Source: Promethearchaeati archaeon (GTDB lineage Archaea > Asgardarchaeota > Heimdallarchaeia > JABLTI01). Taken from it: 38,398 nt of DNA. Positions 24,198 through 32,754 of the stretch are shown piece by piece (positions within the stretch are counted from its first letter, which is position 1; the number at the start of each line of letters is the position of its first letter). Where the stretch lies: contig JABLTI010000047.1 of NCBI GenBank assembly GCA_013166835.1, positions 1-38,398 on the forward strand, read 5' to 3'. The notes below the pieces were generated by a model. The model was not told the origin of the DNA and did no database searches. It saw only the letters and a program-made list of their open reading frames with translations. Both the position numbers and the translations under genes were made by a program.

Positions 24198-25382
24198 TTA
24201 TTGTTCTCTTCTACGACCGTATTTGGTTGTATCAAAGAAAGGATATTCTACTACTTTTGCTGGATATGGTTTATCTCTAATAATTATAGTGAATTCAGTA
24301 TCAAGTGCGGTATATGCTAAAGGAAGAATTGCCATAGCAATACCCTTTCCTGTTAGGGGGGAAATACTTCCACTTGCAACTTCACCAATTTCTTTTCCTT
24401 CGGAATGAATTTTGTAGCCATGTCTTGGTATTCCTTTCTTCAAAAGCTCTATACCAACTCTTTTTCTAGTTATTTCCTTTAAGGTTAACTTGTTTTCTTC
24501 ATTCAATGTAGGATACTTAGCTTTGAGTGCCTCTTGTCCAATGAAGAATTCCTTATTCATATCAATGAATATTCCTTGAATACCTAAATCCATTTCAAAA
24601 GGATCATACTCAGGAGTGAAATCTTGACCAGACAAAGGTAAGCCACCTCCAAGTCGCAAAGTATCTCGAGCACCTAATCCACAAGGCAATAAACCAAATG
24701 ATTCTCCTGCTTTCAAAATAGCTTTCCAGAGTTTGGTTGCTTTCTCAGCAATGGTATCTTTGGTTCCAACGGTTGTAATTTCAAACCCGTCCTCACCAGT
24801 ATATCCTGTTCGAGAAGCCATAATATCAATACCTGCTAGTTGAGTTTCAAAGTATCCCCAACTTCTTGGGATTTCAATATCAGTCATAGTTTCCAAAATT
24901 TTCACACCTTTTGGACCTTGAAGGGCGAACATAGCGGAATCTAAAGTGAAATCATAATAGCTAATATCTAAATTTGGATTCTTTTGTTTCTCACCATCAA
25001 TGAAATTAATCATCCAGTTCCAGTCATTGACTCGTGGACCAGCATTGCAAACAAAAATCGCATAATCTTCACTTTTTCTCATTGTGACACAATCATCTAG
25101 CATTCCTCCGTTCTCATCGAGGAGATAACTGTACCCGCAGCGACCATCTGCTAGCTTCATAAGATTTCGTGGCAAAATTTTGTTTAAAATTAGAAAAGCA
25201 TCTTTCCCTGTAAAACGGAAACGCCCCATGTGACTTACATCGAAAATTCCTGCGTTCTCTCTTACAGCCATATGCTCCTCTCTTATAGATGAAAATTGCA
25301 TTGGTAGTTCCCAACCACCAAAAGAAGCCATATCACCATTTTCTTTATGCCATTCATAAATTGGGGTTCTCATATCTGTCAT
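24198..25382 (-). CDS. gcvT: Glycine cleavage system T protein (aminomethyltransferase)
   Basis: Transfers the aminomethyl group's one-carbon unit from H protein to tetrahydrofolate (or an archaeal pterin), releasing ammonia. Motifs: FGGWELPMQFSSIREEH, GIFDVSHMGRFRFTG, RCGYSYLLDENGGMLDD, and GYTGEDGFEI, covering the folate-binding site with the conserved Asp. Length 394 aa, normal. Start ATG 25382 (MTDMRTP) has AGAGGAT 6 bases upstream; the frame's nine codons further upstream have no such site. No gcvP or gcvH lies in the window, so it is either a dispersed subunit or a related aminomethyltransferase. Confidence 0.93.
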   Translation of the reverse strand: MTDMRTPIYEWHKENGDMASFGGWELPMQFSSIREEHMAVRENAGIFDVSHMGRFRFTGKDAFLILNKILPRNLMKLADGRCGYSYLLDENGGMLDDCVTMRKSEDYAIFVCNAGPRVNDWNWMINFIDGEKQKNPNLDISYYDFTLDSAMFALQGPKGVKILETMTDIEIPRSWGYFETQLAGIDIMASRTGYTGEDGFEITTVGTKDTIAEKATKLWKAILKAGESFGLLPCGLGARDTLRLGGGLPLSGQDFTPEYDPFEMDLGIQGIFIDMNKEFFIGQEALKAKYPTLNEENKLTLKEITRKRVGIELLKKGIPRHGYKIHSEGKEIGEVASGSISPLTGKGIAMAILPLAYTALDTEFTIIIRDKPYPAKVVEYPFFDTTKYGRRREQ

Positions 25383-25542
25383 CAAACTATCCTCTAAGAT
25401 TTTTAGCAAGTTATATTATCTTTATTTCTGGAAACACAATTAGCTAGTCCTTTAAAAATTTTAAGGGAAAACCTAGATTAGTAGCTACATACAAAAACCT
25501 ACTCTCAGCTAACACAATAGTAAGATTATTGAGGTCAAAACT

Positions 25543-27006
25543 TTGGCTAAAAGAAAATCTTTCACAATTATATTTTATTTTATTTTTTCATTGCAATTAA
25601 TTTTCACTTTATCACTTAGCAATACTAATTCAGCAACAACAACTGGTCTGTATCAAACTCTCAACAAACCATTTATTGGTTCATTTTCGGAGAATGTTTT
25701 GTTATCAACAGAAGATTTTCTATATCCTCATCATGTTGAACCAACAATCGCTATAGGACCAAACGATCAGATTTTTGCTGGTTGGAAAAATGCAGATGGA
25801 CACAATACTGGTGGTCTCAGGGTCTCATTTTCAAAATCTGTTGATTATGGGGAAACATGGACAGCTCCAGAAGATATGCCATATTACGGTGGGCTTCTTA
25901 CCGGGCAATCAGATCCCTGGTTGGTTTATGCTGATGGTTATTTGTATTATGCCTATCTAGAATATAGTAGAACGGCAACTCCACTTTCCCATATTACAGT
26001 AGCAACAAGTATTGATAATGGTGAATCGTGGAACAGAGTAAATGCAACCGGTGGGGTGGACTTCGCTGATAAAGAAACTATGACAGTAGATTCTGCCGGA
26101 AACATCTACGTTGCTTACGATGACATAGTTATGGATAACGGCACAACATATATGCGATTAACTAAATCCACAGATCATGGACAATCATTTGATGAGATAT
26201 GCCTTATTGCTGACAGTGTTTCCGATCCAATTGATCACTTAGGTCCTTATGTTACAACGGATAGTCAGAACGATGTGTATGTGGCTTGGTTATGGTGGAC
26301 ATTAGATGCTACCTGGGGTGATGTTTATGTAACACGATCGATAAATCAAGGACTAACATTTTCTACTCCTGTAGATATTAATGCTGATTCAGAGAATGGA
26401 ACTTTCACAGCATCCTTAGATGGACAACCTATGAAAGGAACTCTACCTGTTATCAGATTTGATGATAATGATCGATTATATTGCCTTTGGGCTGAATTAA
26501 TTGATGCTGATCAGTCGTGGGGTACTTTTCTAAGATATTCCGATGACTATGGACTTACCTGGAGTGATCGTTATACAATAAATCAAGTTGTTAATGGAAA
26601 TCAATGGCAACCAGATATGGATATAGATTCACAGAATAGATTGCATTTTGTCTATTATGATCAACAAGGAGACTTTTTCAAACCATATTATCGTATGGGT
26701 TATTTTAATGATTCACTAACTACAACTCTTACAATAACAGATGCTTTACCCATAAGCGATGAATCAACAAACGCTATCTTTACTAGGCCCGGAGATTACT
26801 TCATGGTTCGAGTAGATTCAAAAGACATTCCACATGTTGTTTGGTCTGATGGAAGAAATAATGAAATGGACATCTATTATAGTCATGGTATTGTTCAAGC
26901 TACATCCAGTGGATCAATAGCTAATACAAATACTGGAATACCTATAGGAACTATTGTAATGGTTGCAGTTATTGTCTTTATAATTCGTAAACGCAGAGCA
27001 AATTAG
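25543..27006 (+). CDS. Secreted BNR-repeat (sialidase-like) beta-propeller protein
   Basis: Signal sequence (SFTIIFYFIFSLQLIFTLSL, residues 6-25), then a large extracellular domain with repeated Asp-box motifs: SVDYGETW, SIDNGESW, STDHGQSF, SINQGLTF and SDDYGLTW. Five or six repeats imply a six-bladed propeller like sialidases and related sugar-binding or hydrolysing proteins. The catalytic Arg triad of sialidases cannot be confirmed by eye, so the activity is open. A C-terminal membrane helix (IPIGTIVMVAVIVFII) ends in RKRRAN. Start TTG 25543 has GAGGT 7 bases upstream. It converges on degV. Confidence 0.85.
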   Translation: MAKRKSFTIIFYFIFSLQLIFTLSLSNTNSATTTGLYQTLNKPFIGSFSENVLLSTEDFLYPHHVEPTIAIGPNDQIFAGWKNADGHNTGGLRVSFSKSVDYGETWTAPEDMPYYGGLLTGQSDPWLVYADGYLYYAYLEYSRTATPLSHITVATSIDNGESWNRVNATGGVDFADKETMTVDSAGNIYVAYDDIVMDNGTTYMRLTKSTDHGQSFDEICLIADSVSDPIDHLGPYVTTDSQNDVYVAWLWWTLDATWGDVYVTRSINQGLTFSTPVDINADSENGTFTASLDGQPMKGTLPVIRFDDNDRLYCLWAELIDADQSWGTFLRYSDDYGLTWSDRYTINQVVNGNQWQPDMDIDSQNRLHFVYYDQQGDFFKPYYRMGYFNDSLTTTLTITDALPISDESTNAIFTRPGDYFMVRVDSKDIPHVVWSDGRNNEMDIYYSHGIVQATSSGSIANTNTGIPIGTIVMVAVIVFIIRKRRAN

Positions 27007-27055
27007 CTCTCAATTATCTTTTTTTATATATTAGAAAAAGAAAGTGGATAAAGGA

Positions 27056-27946
27056 TCATTTGAGAATCCAATCTTTATCCCAGTCACCAATATAGCTAAA
27101 AGCAAAGGAGTTCGCACCTGTATGATAACCAACAAGTGGATTAGCTTCAAAATAATGAATTTTCATTCCATTCTTGTTGGATGCTTCTAAATGCTCATAG
27201 ATTTCTTCTGCAACTTTAGGATTTCTTGTATGCCAAAAAAAGATCTCATTAAATTCTGCTTTCTCAAGAATCATTTCTCCATATTTCTTTAGCTGATTTT
27301 TAACTTTGTTTTTGCTTAAAACACCTGCACCTTGGATAATCCCATCACCCATATATAATACAGGATTGAGACCAAAAGTTGATGCCATGAATTTCTTTGC
27401 GCGACCAATGTGTCCTGATAAATAGAGATACTCTAGATTCTGGAAGACAAAAGTAGTTCTTATTTTCTTATAAACTAACTCTAGGGCGTTCAAGATTTCA
27501 TCTTTAGTTTTGTTTTCAGCAGCTAATTTCGCAGCATAAAGAGCAAGGATACCAACACCAGTAGTAGCTTGTTTTGAATCAAAAACTGAGATATCTTTAT
27601 CTGGTAATAAATTTATAGCAAATTGTCTGGCATTGTCATTTATACTAGACATATCACCTGAGAGAAAAATAGCGATGACGAACTTACCTTTTGTAAGTGC
27701 TTCTTCATAAGCAGTTACTATTTCATGTGGTGTGGGAATCGAAGTTCTTGGAAGATTATCTTTATTACAACAAGACAATCGTTCGAAAAACTCATCTCGA
27801 GAAATTTCGTTTTTATCCACTCCCCAACATCGAAAAACCTCATCTTCGAATGTTATACGATAGGGTAAAATCGTGATGTTGTACTTTTCAATTACATCAT
27901 CAGTTAGGTTACTAACCCCATCTGTCACTATAGCGACTTCTTGCAT
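27056..27946 (-). CDS. DegV family fatty-acid-binding protein
   Basis: DegV proteins bind fatty acids between two domains; the bacterial relative FakB presents fatty acid to a kinase. The N-terminus MQEVAIVTDGVSNLT and ILPYRITFEDEVFRCW are typical, as are TSIPTPHEI, LSGDMSSINDNA (the conserved Ser-Gly/Ser-Ser lipid-head contacts) and LEYLYLSGHIGRAKKF. At 296 aa it is full length. A 13-base palindrome (AGTTGTTACAACT) sits immediately before the ATG, and no ribosome-binding motif is visible, so translation may be leaderless or controlled there. No FakA-type kinase is adjacent. Confidence 0.9.
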   Translation of the reverse strand: MQEVAIVTDGVSNLTDDVIEKYNITILPYRITFEDEVFRCWGVDKNEISRDEFFERLSCCNKDNLPRTSIPTPHEIVTAYEEALTKGKFVIAIFLSGDMSSINDNARQFAINLLPDKDISVFDSKQATTGVGILALYAAKLAAENKTKDEILNALELVYKKIRTTFVFQNLEYLYLSGHIGRAKKFMASTFGLNPVLYMGDGIIQGAGVLSKNKVKNQLKKYGEMILEKAEFNEIFFWHTRNPKVAEEIYEHLEASNKNGMKIHYFEANPLVGYHTGANSFAFSYIGDWDKDWILK

Positions 27947-28302
27947 AGTTGTAACAACTTCTATAGATTCAATAGTTAGGAATTAAGTACTAATTCTAGG
28001 AAGAAGTATAAAAAGTTTAATCGAATACTCTATAATTTAGAGCAATATCAAGAGTTGGCGTGAGAGAAAAAGTGGAATGAAGAAGCACTGGATAGTTAAA
28101 AGAAGAACACCTAGCCGGGTTTTCAACAAGCAATATTCTTAGACTATTATTTGAAAATAAATTCAGAGTGCATCCGAAATACTTTCCCAGATTATTTTTT
28201 ACCATTTTTATGAGTACAATGCTTATGCCTTTAAGAATGATTGAACGAATCTTTTTCTTTTTAAAAGCATTTGATTTTGCTTGTTTTTGGAGAAGTAGAA
28301 AA
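27947..28302. other. Gene-free stretch between degV and the tRNA
   Basis: About 355 bases with no frame I can support; a 62-codon minus-strand frame (28017-28205) has no family resemblance or ribosome-binding site. It should hold the degV promoter (a TATA-like TTTTTATACT at about 28000-28010, minus strand) and the downstream end of the tRNA transcript. No repeat or other element was seen beyond the palindrome at 27947-27959. Confidence 0.5.
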
Positions 28303-28381
28303 TGGTAGCGCGGGGTGGATTCGAACCACCGATCCCAGGGTTATGAGCCCTGTGGGCACAACCTAGCTACCCCACCGCGCT
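28303..28381 (-). tRNA. Initiator tRNA-Met (CAT)
   Basis: A complete cloverleaf on the minus strand: acceptor AGCGCGG paired with CCGCGCT, D stem GGGT/GCCC, anticodon stem CAGGG/CCCTG around loop CTCATAA (anticodon CAT), variable loop, T stem GGTGG/CCACC with TTCGAAT, discriminator A, and an encoded CCA. Two features mark it as the initiator: an A1:U72 pair and three consecutive G:C pairs at the base of the anticodon stem. No intron is present. Confidence 0.96.
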
Positions 28382-28416
28382 CTTGTTAGGGGTTTCTTAT
28401 CAATTTCTTTGAGACG

Positions 28417-28428
28417 TTATTTATAAGG
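28417..28428 (-). promoter_or_regulatory. TATA box of the initiator tRNA
   Basis: On the minus strand CCTTATAAATAA is centred about 41 bases before the first tRNA nucleotide. That predicts transcription starting some 15 bases upstream of the mature 5' end, a usual archaeal spacing. Confidence 0.55.
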
Positions 28429-28529
28429 TTTAGCTTTAATTTATTTCAACATGATTTTTCTTTTTTTTGTGAAAAAACTTCTAACTCATTATTGTGATTT
28501 GAAGTCTTATTCATACAAAAACAAAAGCT

Positions 28530-29405
28530 CTATTTGTCGTTTCCCTCTGGGAATAATTCTACTTCTTCATCAGAAACGAATATTGTTACTAATTCTCTTG
28601 GTATTAACTCGAAATAGATGTTTTTCACTGTGAGTTTCTCTATGGTCGATTCATAGATCTCTTCTTTGGGTTTATCTGTAATTAATTCCTTGAGGTTTTC
28701 CGAAGCTGTTGTTGCGAATTTATTTGTGGATGCTGCTACAACGAATGGTTTCTGATAGTATTTGGCTATTAAGGCTAATTGGAATGATCCAATTTTATTG
28801 AGAATTGATCCATCTGGTAAAATTGTATCAGCACCAATAACAATCATATCTGCATCTTTTGCATAGTATCCTGCTGCTGCGTCAGCGATTAGTCTTACTT
28901 TAAATCCAAGTTCAGCTAATCTTTTTGCTAAGACTATTCCCTCTCTCTTTGGCCTTGATTCTAAGACATATACTCGTTTATCTATTGTATTCGCTGCTAA
29001 TTGCTTAAATGCATCTAGAATAGTTGTACTATAAGAAATCGTCATTATTGATTGGGCATTCGTCAAGATTTTCATGAGATTCGTACTTGTGATTTTTTCT
29101 TTAAACATAATTCTCTCATATATTACATCTATTAAATCCAAGTAATCGATTTTCTTTTTTATCCTGTGAGATTTCCCATCCTTGAGTAATTTAATTGCTA
29201 TTCTTATTGAAGCCATTTCTGGATGTATGGTTTCTAATTCTTCAATTAAGGCATTGAAATTTTTTACACCAGTCTCTTCTGTTCTCTCGACTTCTTTTCT
29301 GATTGCCTTTAGTATTTCAATTGTAAGATAGACAGCTCCATGGATAGTGTCTATTTTTATTTTCTCAATATCCCTTTGGAATTCCTTTGAAAGCATAATA
29401 CTCAC
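28530..29405 (-). CDS. eIF2B/ribose-1,5-bisphosphate isomerase-like protein
   Basis: Belongs to the eIF2B-alpha/beta/delta and R15P-isomerase superfamily. Signature stretches: YVLESRPKREGIVLAKRLAELG, VRLIADAAAGYY, and MIVIGADTILPDGSILNKIGS, the last carrying the conserved Asp. The catalytic cysteine of archaeal R15P isomerase (in an ILTHCNS-type motif) is missing; the equivalent stretch reads ILTNAQSIMTISYS. That argues for an eIF2B-like or other phospho-ligand-binding role rather than isomerase activity. An N-terminal helical bundle (~110 residues) is typical. The upstream flavoprotein gene ends 11 bases away on the same strand, so the two are likely cotranscribed. Confidence 0.85.
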   Translation of the reverse strand: MSIMLSKEFQRDIEKIKIDTIHGAVYLTIEILKAIRKEVERTEETGVKNFNALIEELETIHPEMASIRIAIKLLKDGKSHRIKKKIDYLDLIDVIYERIMFKEKITSTNLMKILTNAQSIMTISYSTTILDAFKQLAANTIDKRVYVLESRPKREGIVLAKRLAELGFKVRLIADAAAGYYAKDADMIVIGADTILPDGSILNKIGSFQLALIAKYYQKPFVVAASTNKFATTASENLKELITDKPKEEIYESTIEKLTVKNIYFELIPRELVTIFVSDEEVELFPEGNDK

Positions 29406-29416
29406 AAATCACTTCT

Positions 29417-29995
29417 TTAGTTTATACTTTTCCCTATGACGTATATTTCTTCTAACCATTTTATTCTTTGCTCTTGACTCACATAATTGACTCTGAACAT
29501 TGTTTTATGCTGCCAATCCTCTATCCCACAATACTTCCAGGTATAAAAAATGCTTTTAGAAGTTACTTCATTAAATAGTTCTTTCTCCATTTCTTCAGTT
29601 GCATCAAAAGTTTGTATCAATATACCCTTCTTATTAAGTAGTTTCGGATCTGGCTTGTCATCTTCATAAGTAAATGCAAATCCTTCGGCTAAAACGCGAT
29701 CAAAGTATCCCTTCATGATTGCTGGAGCGCCGTACCACCAGGCAGGATTAATTAGTACTATAGTGTTTGCCCAGTCAATATCATGTTGAAAATTTAGTAT
29801 CGTTTCGTAATCAGTAAGTGTTTTTGGATCACCAATTAATTCGATTTTTGATAATATAGGATTGAAATTGCTAGAATATAGATCATGAATTCTAACGGTA
29901 TTTTTGTTTTCTTTTAATCCTTCTACTAACTTCTTTTTAATTGCTGAACAAAAACTCTCTTCGTTGGGATGAGCATAGATAATGAGAATATTCAT
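29417..29995 (-). CDS. NAD(P)H quinone oxidoreductase-like flavoprotein
   Basis: Flavodoxin_2 fold (MdaB/KefF/NQO1 type), using NAD(P)H and FMN or FAD for two-electron reduction of quinones or other acceptors. The motifs are ILIIYAHPNEESFCSAI (flavin phosphate loop), INPAWWYGAPAIMKGYFDRVL (isoalloxazine contact and dimer helix) and FAFTYED. At 192 aa it is a complete single domain. It precedes the eIF2B-like gene with an 11-base gap. The start ATG 29995 is preceded by TACATGT rather than a Shine-Dalgarno motif. The physiological acceptor is unknown. Confidence 0.9.
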   Translation of the reverse strand: MNILIIYAHPNEESFCSAIKKKLVEGLKENKNTVRIHDLYSSNFNPILSKIELIGDPKTLTDYETILNFQHDIDWANTIVLINPAWWYGAPAIMKGYFDRVLAEGFAFTYEDDKPDPKLLNKKGILIQTFDATEEMEKELFNEVTSKSIFYTWKYCGIEDWQHKTMFRVNYVSQEQRIKWLEEIYVIGKSIN

Positions 29996-30122
29996 ACATG
30001 TATTTATGAATCACTTACATTAAAATCATACTATCTCAATAATGGCATTCTTTATTATTATAGATAGAAATAGGAAACATTATATAAGAGACCTAGAAAA
30101 ACGATTAGTGAGGAAAAAAATC

Positions 30123-30269
30123 ATGACAAAGTATGTTTGTCACCGTTGTGGTAAAGTCGTAACTCCTGAAGAGCTAAACTTAATGCCTGGATCCAAATGT
30201 CCGGACTGTGGTCACAGAATTCTATTGAAAACTAGACCACCCATCATTAAGAAATTAAAAGCTAAATAA
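30123..30269 (+). CDS. rpo12: RNA polymerase subunit Rpo12 (RpoP)
   Basis: A 48-residue zinc-ribbon subunit of archaeal RNA polymerase, equivalent to eukaryotic Rpb12. CHRCG (residues 6-10) and CPDCG (26-30) bind zinc, and the C-terminal ILLKTRPPIIKKLKAK matches the Arg/Lys-rich end of the family. ATG 30123 has GAGG about 10 bases upstream; the frame remains open to 30042 but those residues are not family-like. It is divergent from the flavoprotein and convergent with glyS. Confidence 0.94.
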   Translation: MTKYVCHRCGKVVTPEELNLMPGSKCPDCGHRILLKTRPPIIKKLKAK

Positions 30270-30303
30270 TTTTTCATTTTTATAAAGAATTGAAAGAACA
30301 GAT

Positions 30304-31860
30304 TTACTCTGTACTTTCTTTTAATAGGTCTTCTAATTCTTTGAGTTCATATTCTCCTGTAAGCAGTAATACAATTGCATCTGAGAGTTCTTCTTGAGGT
30401 ACTCTTATTTGTTCCATTGTGTCTCTGTCTCTAATTGTTACTGTATCGTCTTGTAAGGTATCATAATCAATTGTTACGCAAAAAGGTGTTCCGATTTCAT
30501 CTGATCGAGCGTATCTCTTTCCGATTTTCCCGGTGCTATCAAATATGGTTTCAAATCCTTCAGATTTTAGTTCTTCAAATATCTCAAGAGCTTTCTCTTC
30601 TAACCCATCTTTTTTCATTAATGGACATACTTGAACATCATAAGGGGCAATTGTTGATGGAAATTGGAACCAAGTCCAGTCCCTATCATCAGTTTCTCGA
30701 TAGCAACTTTCAAGAACACAGTACAATGTCCTCCCAACACCGATGGATGGCTCTACAACAAAAGGAATAACATTTCCAGCTGTATGTTGAATGCCCATCT
30801 TGGTTTTACTAGCTTTCTCATGACTTGTCAAGTCGTGTTGTTGTCTGAACGCATTTCCTACAACTTCTGTCCACCCAATAGAGAGTTTTACCTCGAGATC
30901 GAAGTTCCCTCCGCTATAATGGGGAGTTTCTTTAGGCAACATATGTCTGAAACGGATTAATTCAGGGTTCACACCGACTTCTTCAAAGAGAATTTTTTCT
31001 TTTACTAAATAATAGGCCATAGCAGCATTAGGTAATATTTTCTTTTTCACTGCATCCACTGCTGAAATCAAAATTGGTTCTTCAATTCCTTTTGCTTGTT
31101 GGTCTCGAGTGAGTATTGGTAAAAGCTCATCGGCTAATTCTTCAAATCTTGGAGGATCATCTAGTTGGTCTTCCGCAAAAAAGACCTCTAGTTCCATCTG
31201 CTTGAATTCTCTAACTCGTATTATGAACTGTCTTGGAGAAATCTCATTACGATACACTTTGCCAACTTGAGCAATTCCAAAAGGTAGTTTTGCTCTCATG
31301 GCATGAGATATTCTTTTGAAACTCGTGAAGATATTCTGAGCAGTTTCTGGTCGAAGATATGCCACATTTCCAGACACAGAACCCACCTCTGTTTTCAACA
31401 TTAAATTAAACTCTCGAGCATTCATGAAATCTCCCTTACAATTTGGACACTTGAGCTTGTTCTTACTAATGATTTTATCAAGTTCTTCTGGAGGTAAACC
31501 ATCCGCATTCTGTTCGAGTTTATCCTCGATTATCTTATCAGCTCTAAACATAGACTTACAAGACTTGCATTGAACAAGTGGGTCATTGAATTTTGCCAAG
31601 TGACCTGAGGCTTCAAAGACTTTTTCCGGAATGATCAGAGATCCTTCCACCTCGAAATGGTTCTCATCTTTTACGAAATACTCGCGCCAGAAATTGATTA
31701 GTTTGAGTCTCATCAAAGTTCCTAGAGGACCATAATCAAATGCACCTGATAATCCGCCATAGATTTCCCCAGTGGGATAGGCTATTCCTCTGCGATATGA
31801 GACATCTTGAATCTTATCTAGTAAGGGTTGTTTTTTTTCAGAAATACTCGTTTCCTCCAA
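30304..31860 (-). CDS. glyS: Glycyl-tRNA synthetase (class II, alpha2 type)
   Basis: Charges tRNA(Gly). Class II motifs are visible: motif 1 region GGLSGAFDYGPLG, motif 2 RNEISPRQFIIRVREF, motif 3 EPSIGVGRTLYCVLE. A Cys-rich insert (CKSCKSMF and CPNCKG) is typical of the archaeal/eukaryotic form. The C-terminal anticodon-binding domain (YDVQVCPLMKKDG and on) is complete at 518 aa. The first in-frame start is TTG 31860, which overlaps a strong GGAGG. Eight bases after GGAGG stands ATT (codon 6), so initiation may be leaderless at TTG or unusual at ATT. It converges on rpo12. Confidence 0.95.
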   Translation of the reverse strand: MEETSISEKKQPLLDKIQDVSYRRGIAYPTGEIYGGLSGAFDYGPLGTLMRLKLINFWREYFVKDENHFEVEGSLIIPEKVFEASGHLAKFNDPLVQCKSCKSMFRADKIIEDKLEQNADGLPPEELDKIISKNKLKCPNCKGDFMNAREFNLMLKTEVGSVSGNVAYLRPETAQNIFTSFKRISHAMRAKLPFGIAQVGKVYRNEISPRQFIIRVREFKQMELEVFFAEDQLDDPPRFEELADELLPILTRDQQAKGIEEPILISAVDAVKKKILPNAAMAYYLVKEKILFEEVGVNPELIRFRHMLPKETPHYSGGNFDLEVKLSIGWTEVVGNAFRQQHDLTSHEKASKTKMGIQHTAGNVIPFVVEPSIGVGRTLYCVLESCYRETDDRDWTWFQFPSTIAPYDVQVCPLMKKDGLEEKALEIFEELKSEGFETIFDSTGKIGKRYARSDEIGTPFCVTIDYDTLQDDTVTIRDRDTMEQIRVPQEELSDAIVLLLTGEYELKELEDLLKESTE

Positions 31861-32032
31861 TTATCGATGGGCTTCTTTGTTTTCTTTCTTGTTTTTTGCC
31901 AAAATATTAAGTTAAAAGCATTTTCTTTTTAACGGTTTTTTTATTACTAGTAACATTGTTTTTCAACAGTATAGTAAATCTTTTGATATGATTTTTCTGG
32001 ATTGAATACAGAATACTAAGGAATCAATTGAA

Positions 32033-32719
32033 ATGACAGAAAAGAAAGCAAAAACAAAAGCAGAAAAGAAAACTAAGAAAGAGAAGGTCGAAAAAGCTGA
32101 AGAAAAAGAAAAACCAGCGAAATTCAAGTTTGAGTGTCAAAAGTGTGGTGCGTGTTGTCAAAATCGCGATCCAATTCCAGTAACGTTTTCTGATCTAACA
32201 AGATGGACAAAACAAGGAAGCTTTATGTCAATTATTCTTCCTCATTTGGAACTCCGAGGTGTGAGTGAAGAAGATTCACTTGGTCAGCTTGCATTAATTC
32301 CTTATGTTAAAATGAAAGATGAAGATGAAAACAGCAAAGGTATTTGTCCATTTTATGATGAGGAAAATAAAATTTGTAACATCTATTTCACACTTCCGCT
32401 CTTCTGTAAAACCTTTCCACTTTACTTTAGTGGAGAAAAATACTATGTCTCTGATCCAACCTGTCCAGGTATAGGACAAGGGGATATGACAAAAGAAAAA
32501 TTACAAGATATGAGAAATACATCAGTTCAAGATTTCAATGAAAGAGCAGATACAACCATAGCATTGATACCATTGCAGGGATTATTTATTCGTCACTTCA
32601 TGAAACAATCACAAGATCAAATTGATAAAATGTCTGCTGAGGACAAAGACAAACTAGACGAGTTGCTCAAGAAATCTCAGAACGAAACCCCTCAAGATCC
32701 AGATGCAAAAGACAATTGA
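32033..32719 (+). CDS. YkgJ-type CxxCxxCC-cluster protein
   Basis: YkgJ (PF03692) family; conserved cysteines are thought to bind zinc or an iron-sulfur cluster. Here they read FECQKCGACCQNR (about residues 36-48), then ICPFYDEENKICNIY and LFCKTFPLYF, the canonical order. The first ~30 residues are a Lys/Glu-rich tail not seen in the family core. Function is unknown; relatives are proposed to act on Fe-S or metal handling. ATG 32033. It is followed by a convincing hairpin and T-tract terminator. Confidence 0.85.
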   Translation: MTEKKAKTKAEKKTKKEKVEKAEEKEKPAKFKFECQKCGACCQNRDPIPVTFSDLTRWTKQGSFMSIILPHLELRGVSEEDSLGQLALIPYVKMKDEDENSKGICPFYDEENKICNIYFTLPLFCKTFPLYFSGEKYYVSDPTCPGIGQGDMTKEKLQDMRNTSVQDFNERADTTIALIPLQGLFIRHFMKQSQDQIDKMSAEDKDKLDELLKKSQNETPQDPDAKDN

Positions 32720-32729
32720 TTCTTTTAAT

Positions 32730-32754
32730 TGGAACATTTTTGTTCCATTTTTTT
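32730..32754 (+). terminator. Intrinsic-type terminator
   Basis: TGGAACA (32730-32736) and TGTTCCA (32741-32747) form a 7-bp stem with a TTTT loop and are followed directly by seven T residues (32748-32754). It lies 10 bases after the YkgJ-type stop. Confidence 0.7.

Noticed and set aside
28017-28205. 62-codon minus-strand frame between degV and the tRNA
   Set aside because: No ribosome-binding site, no family resemblance, and composition unlike neighbouring genes.
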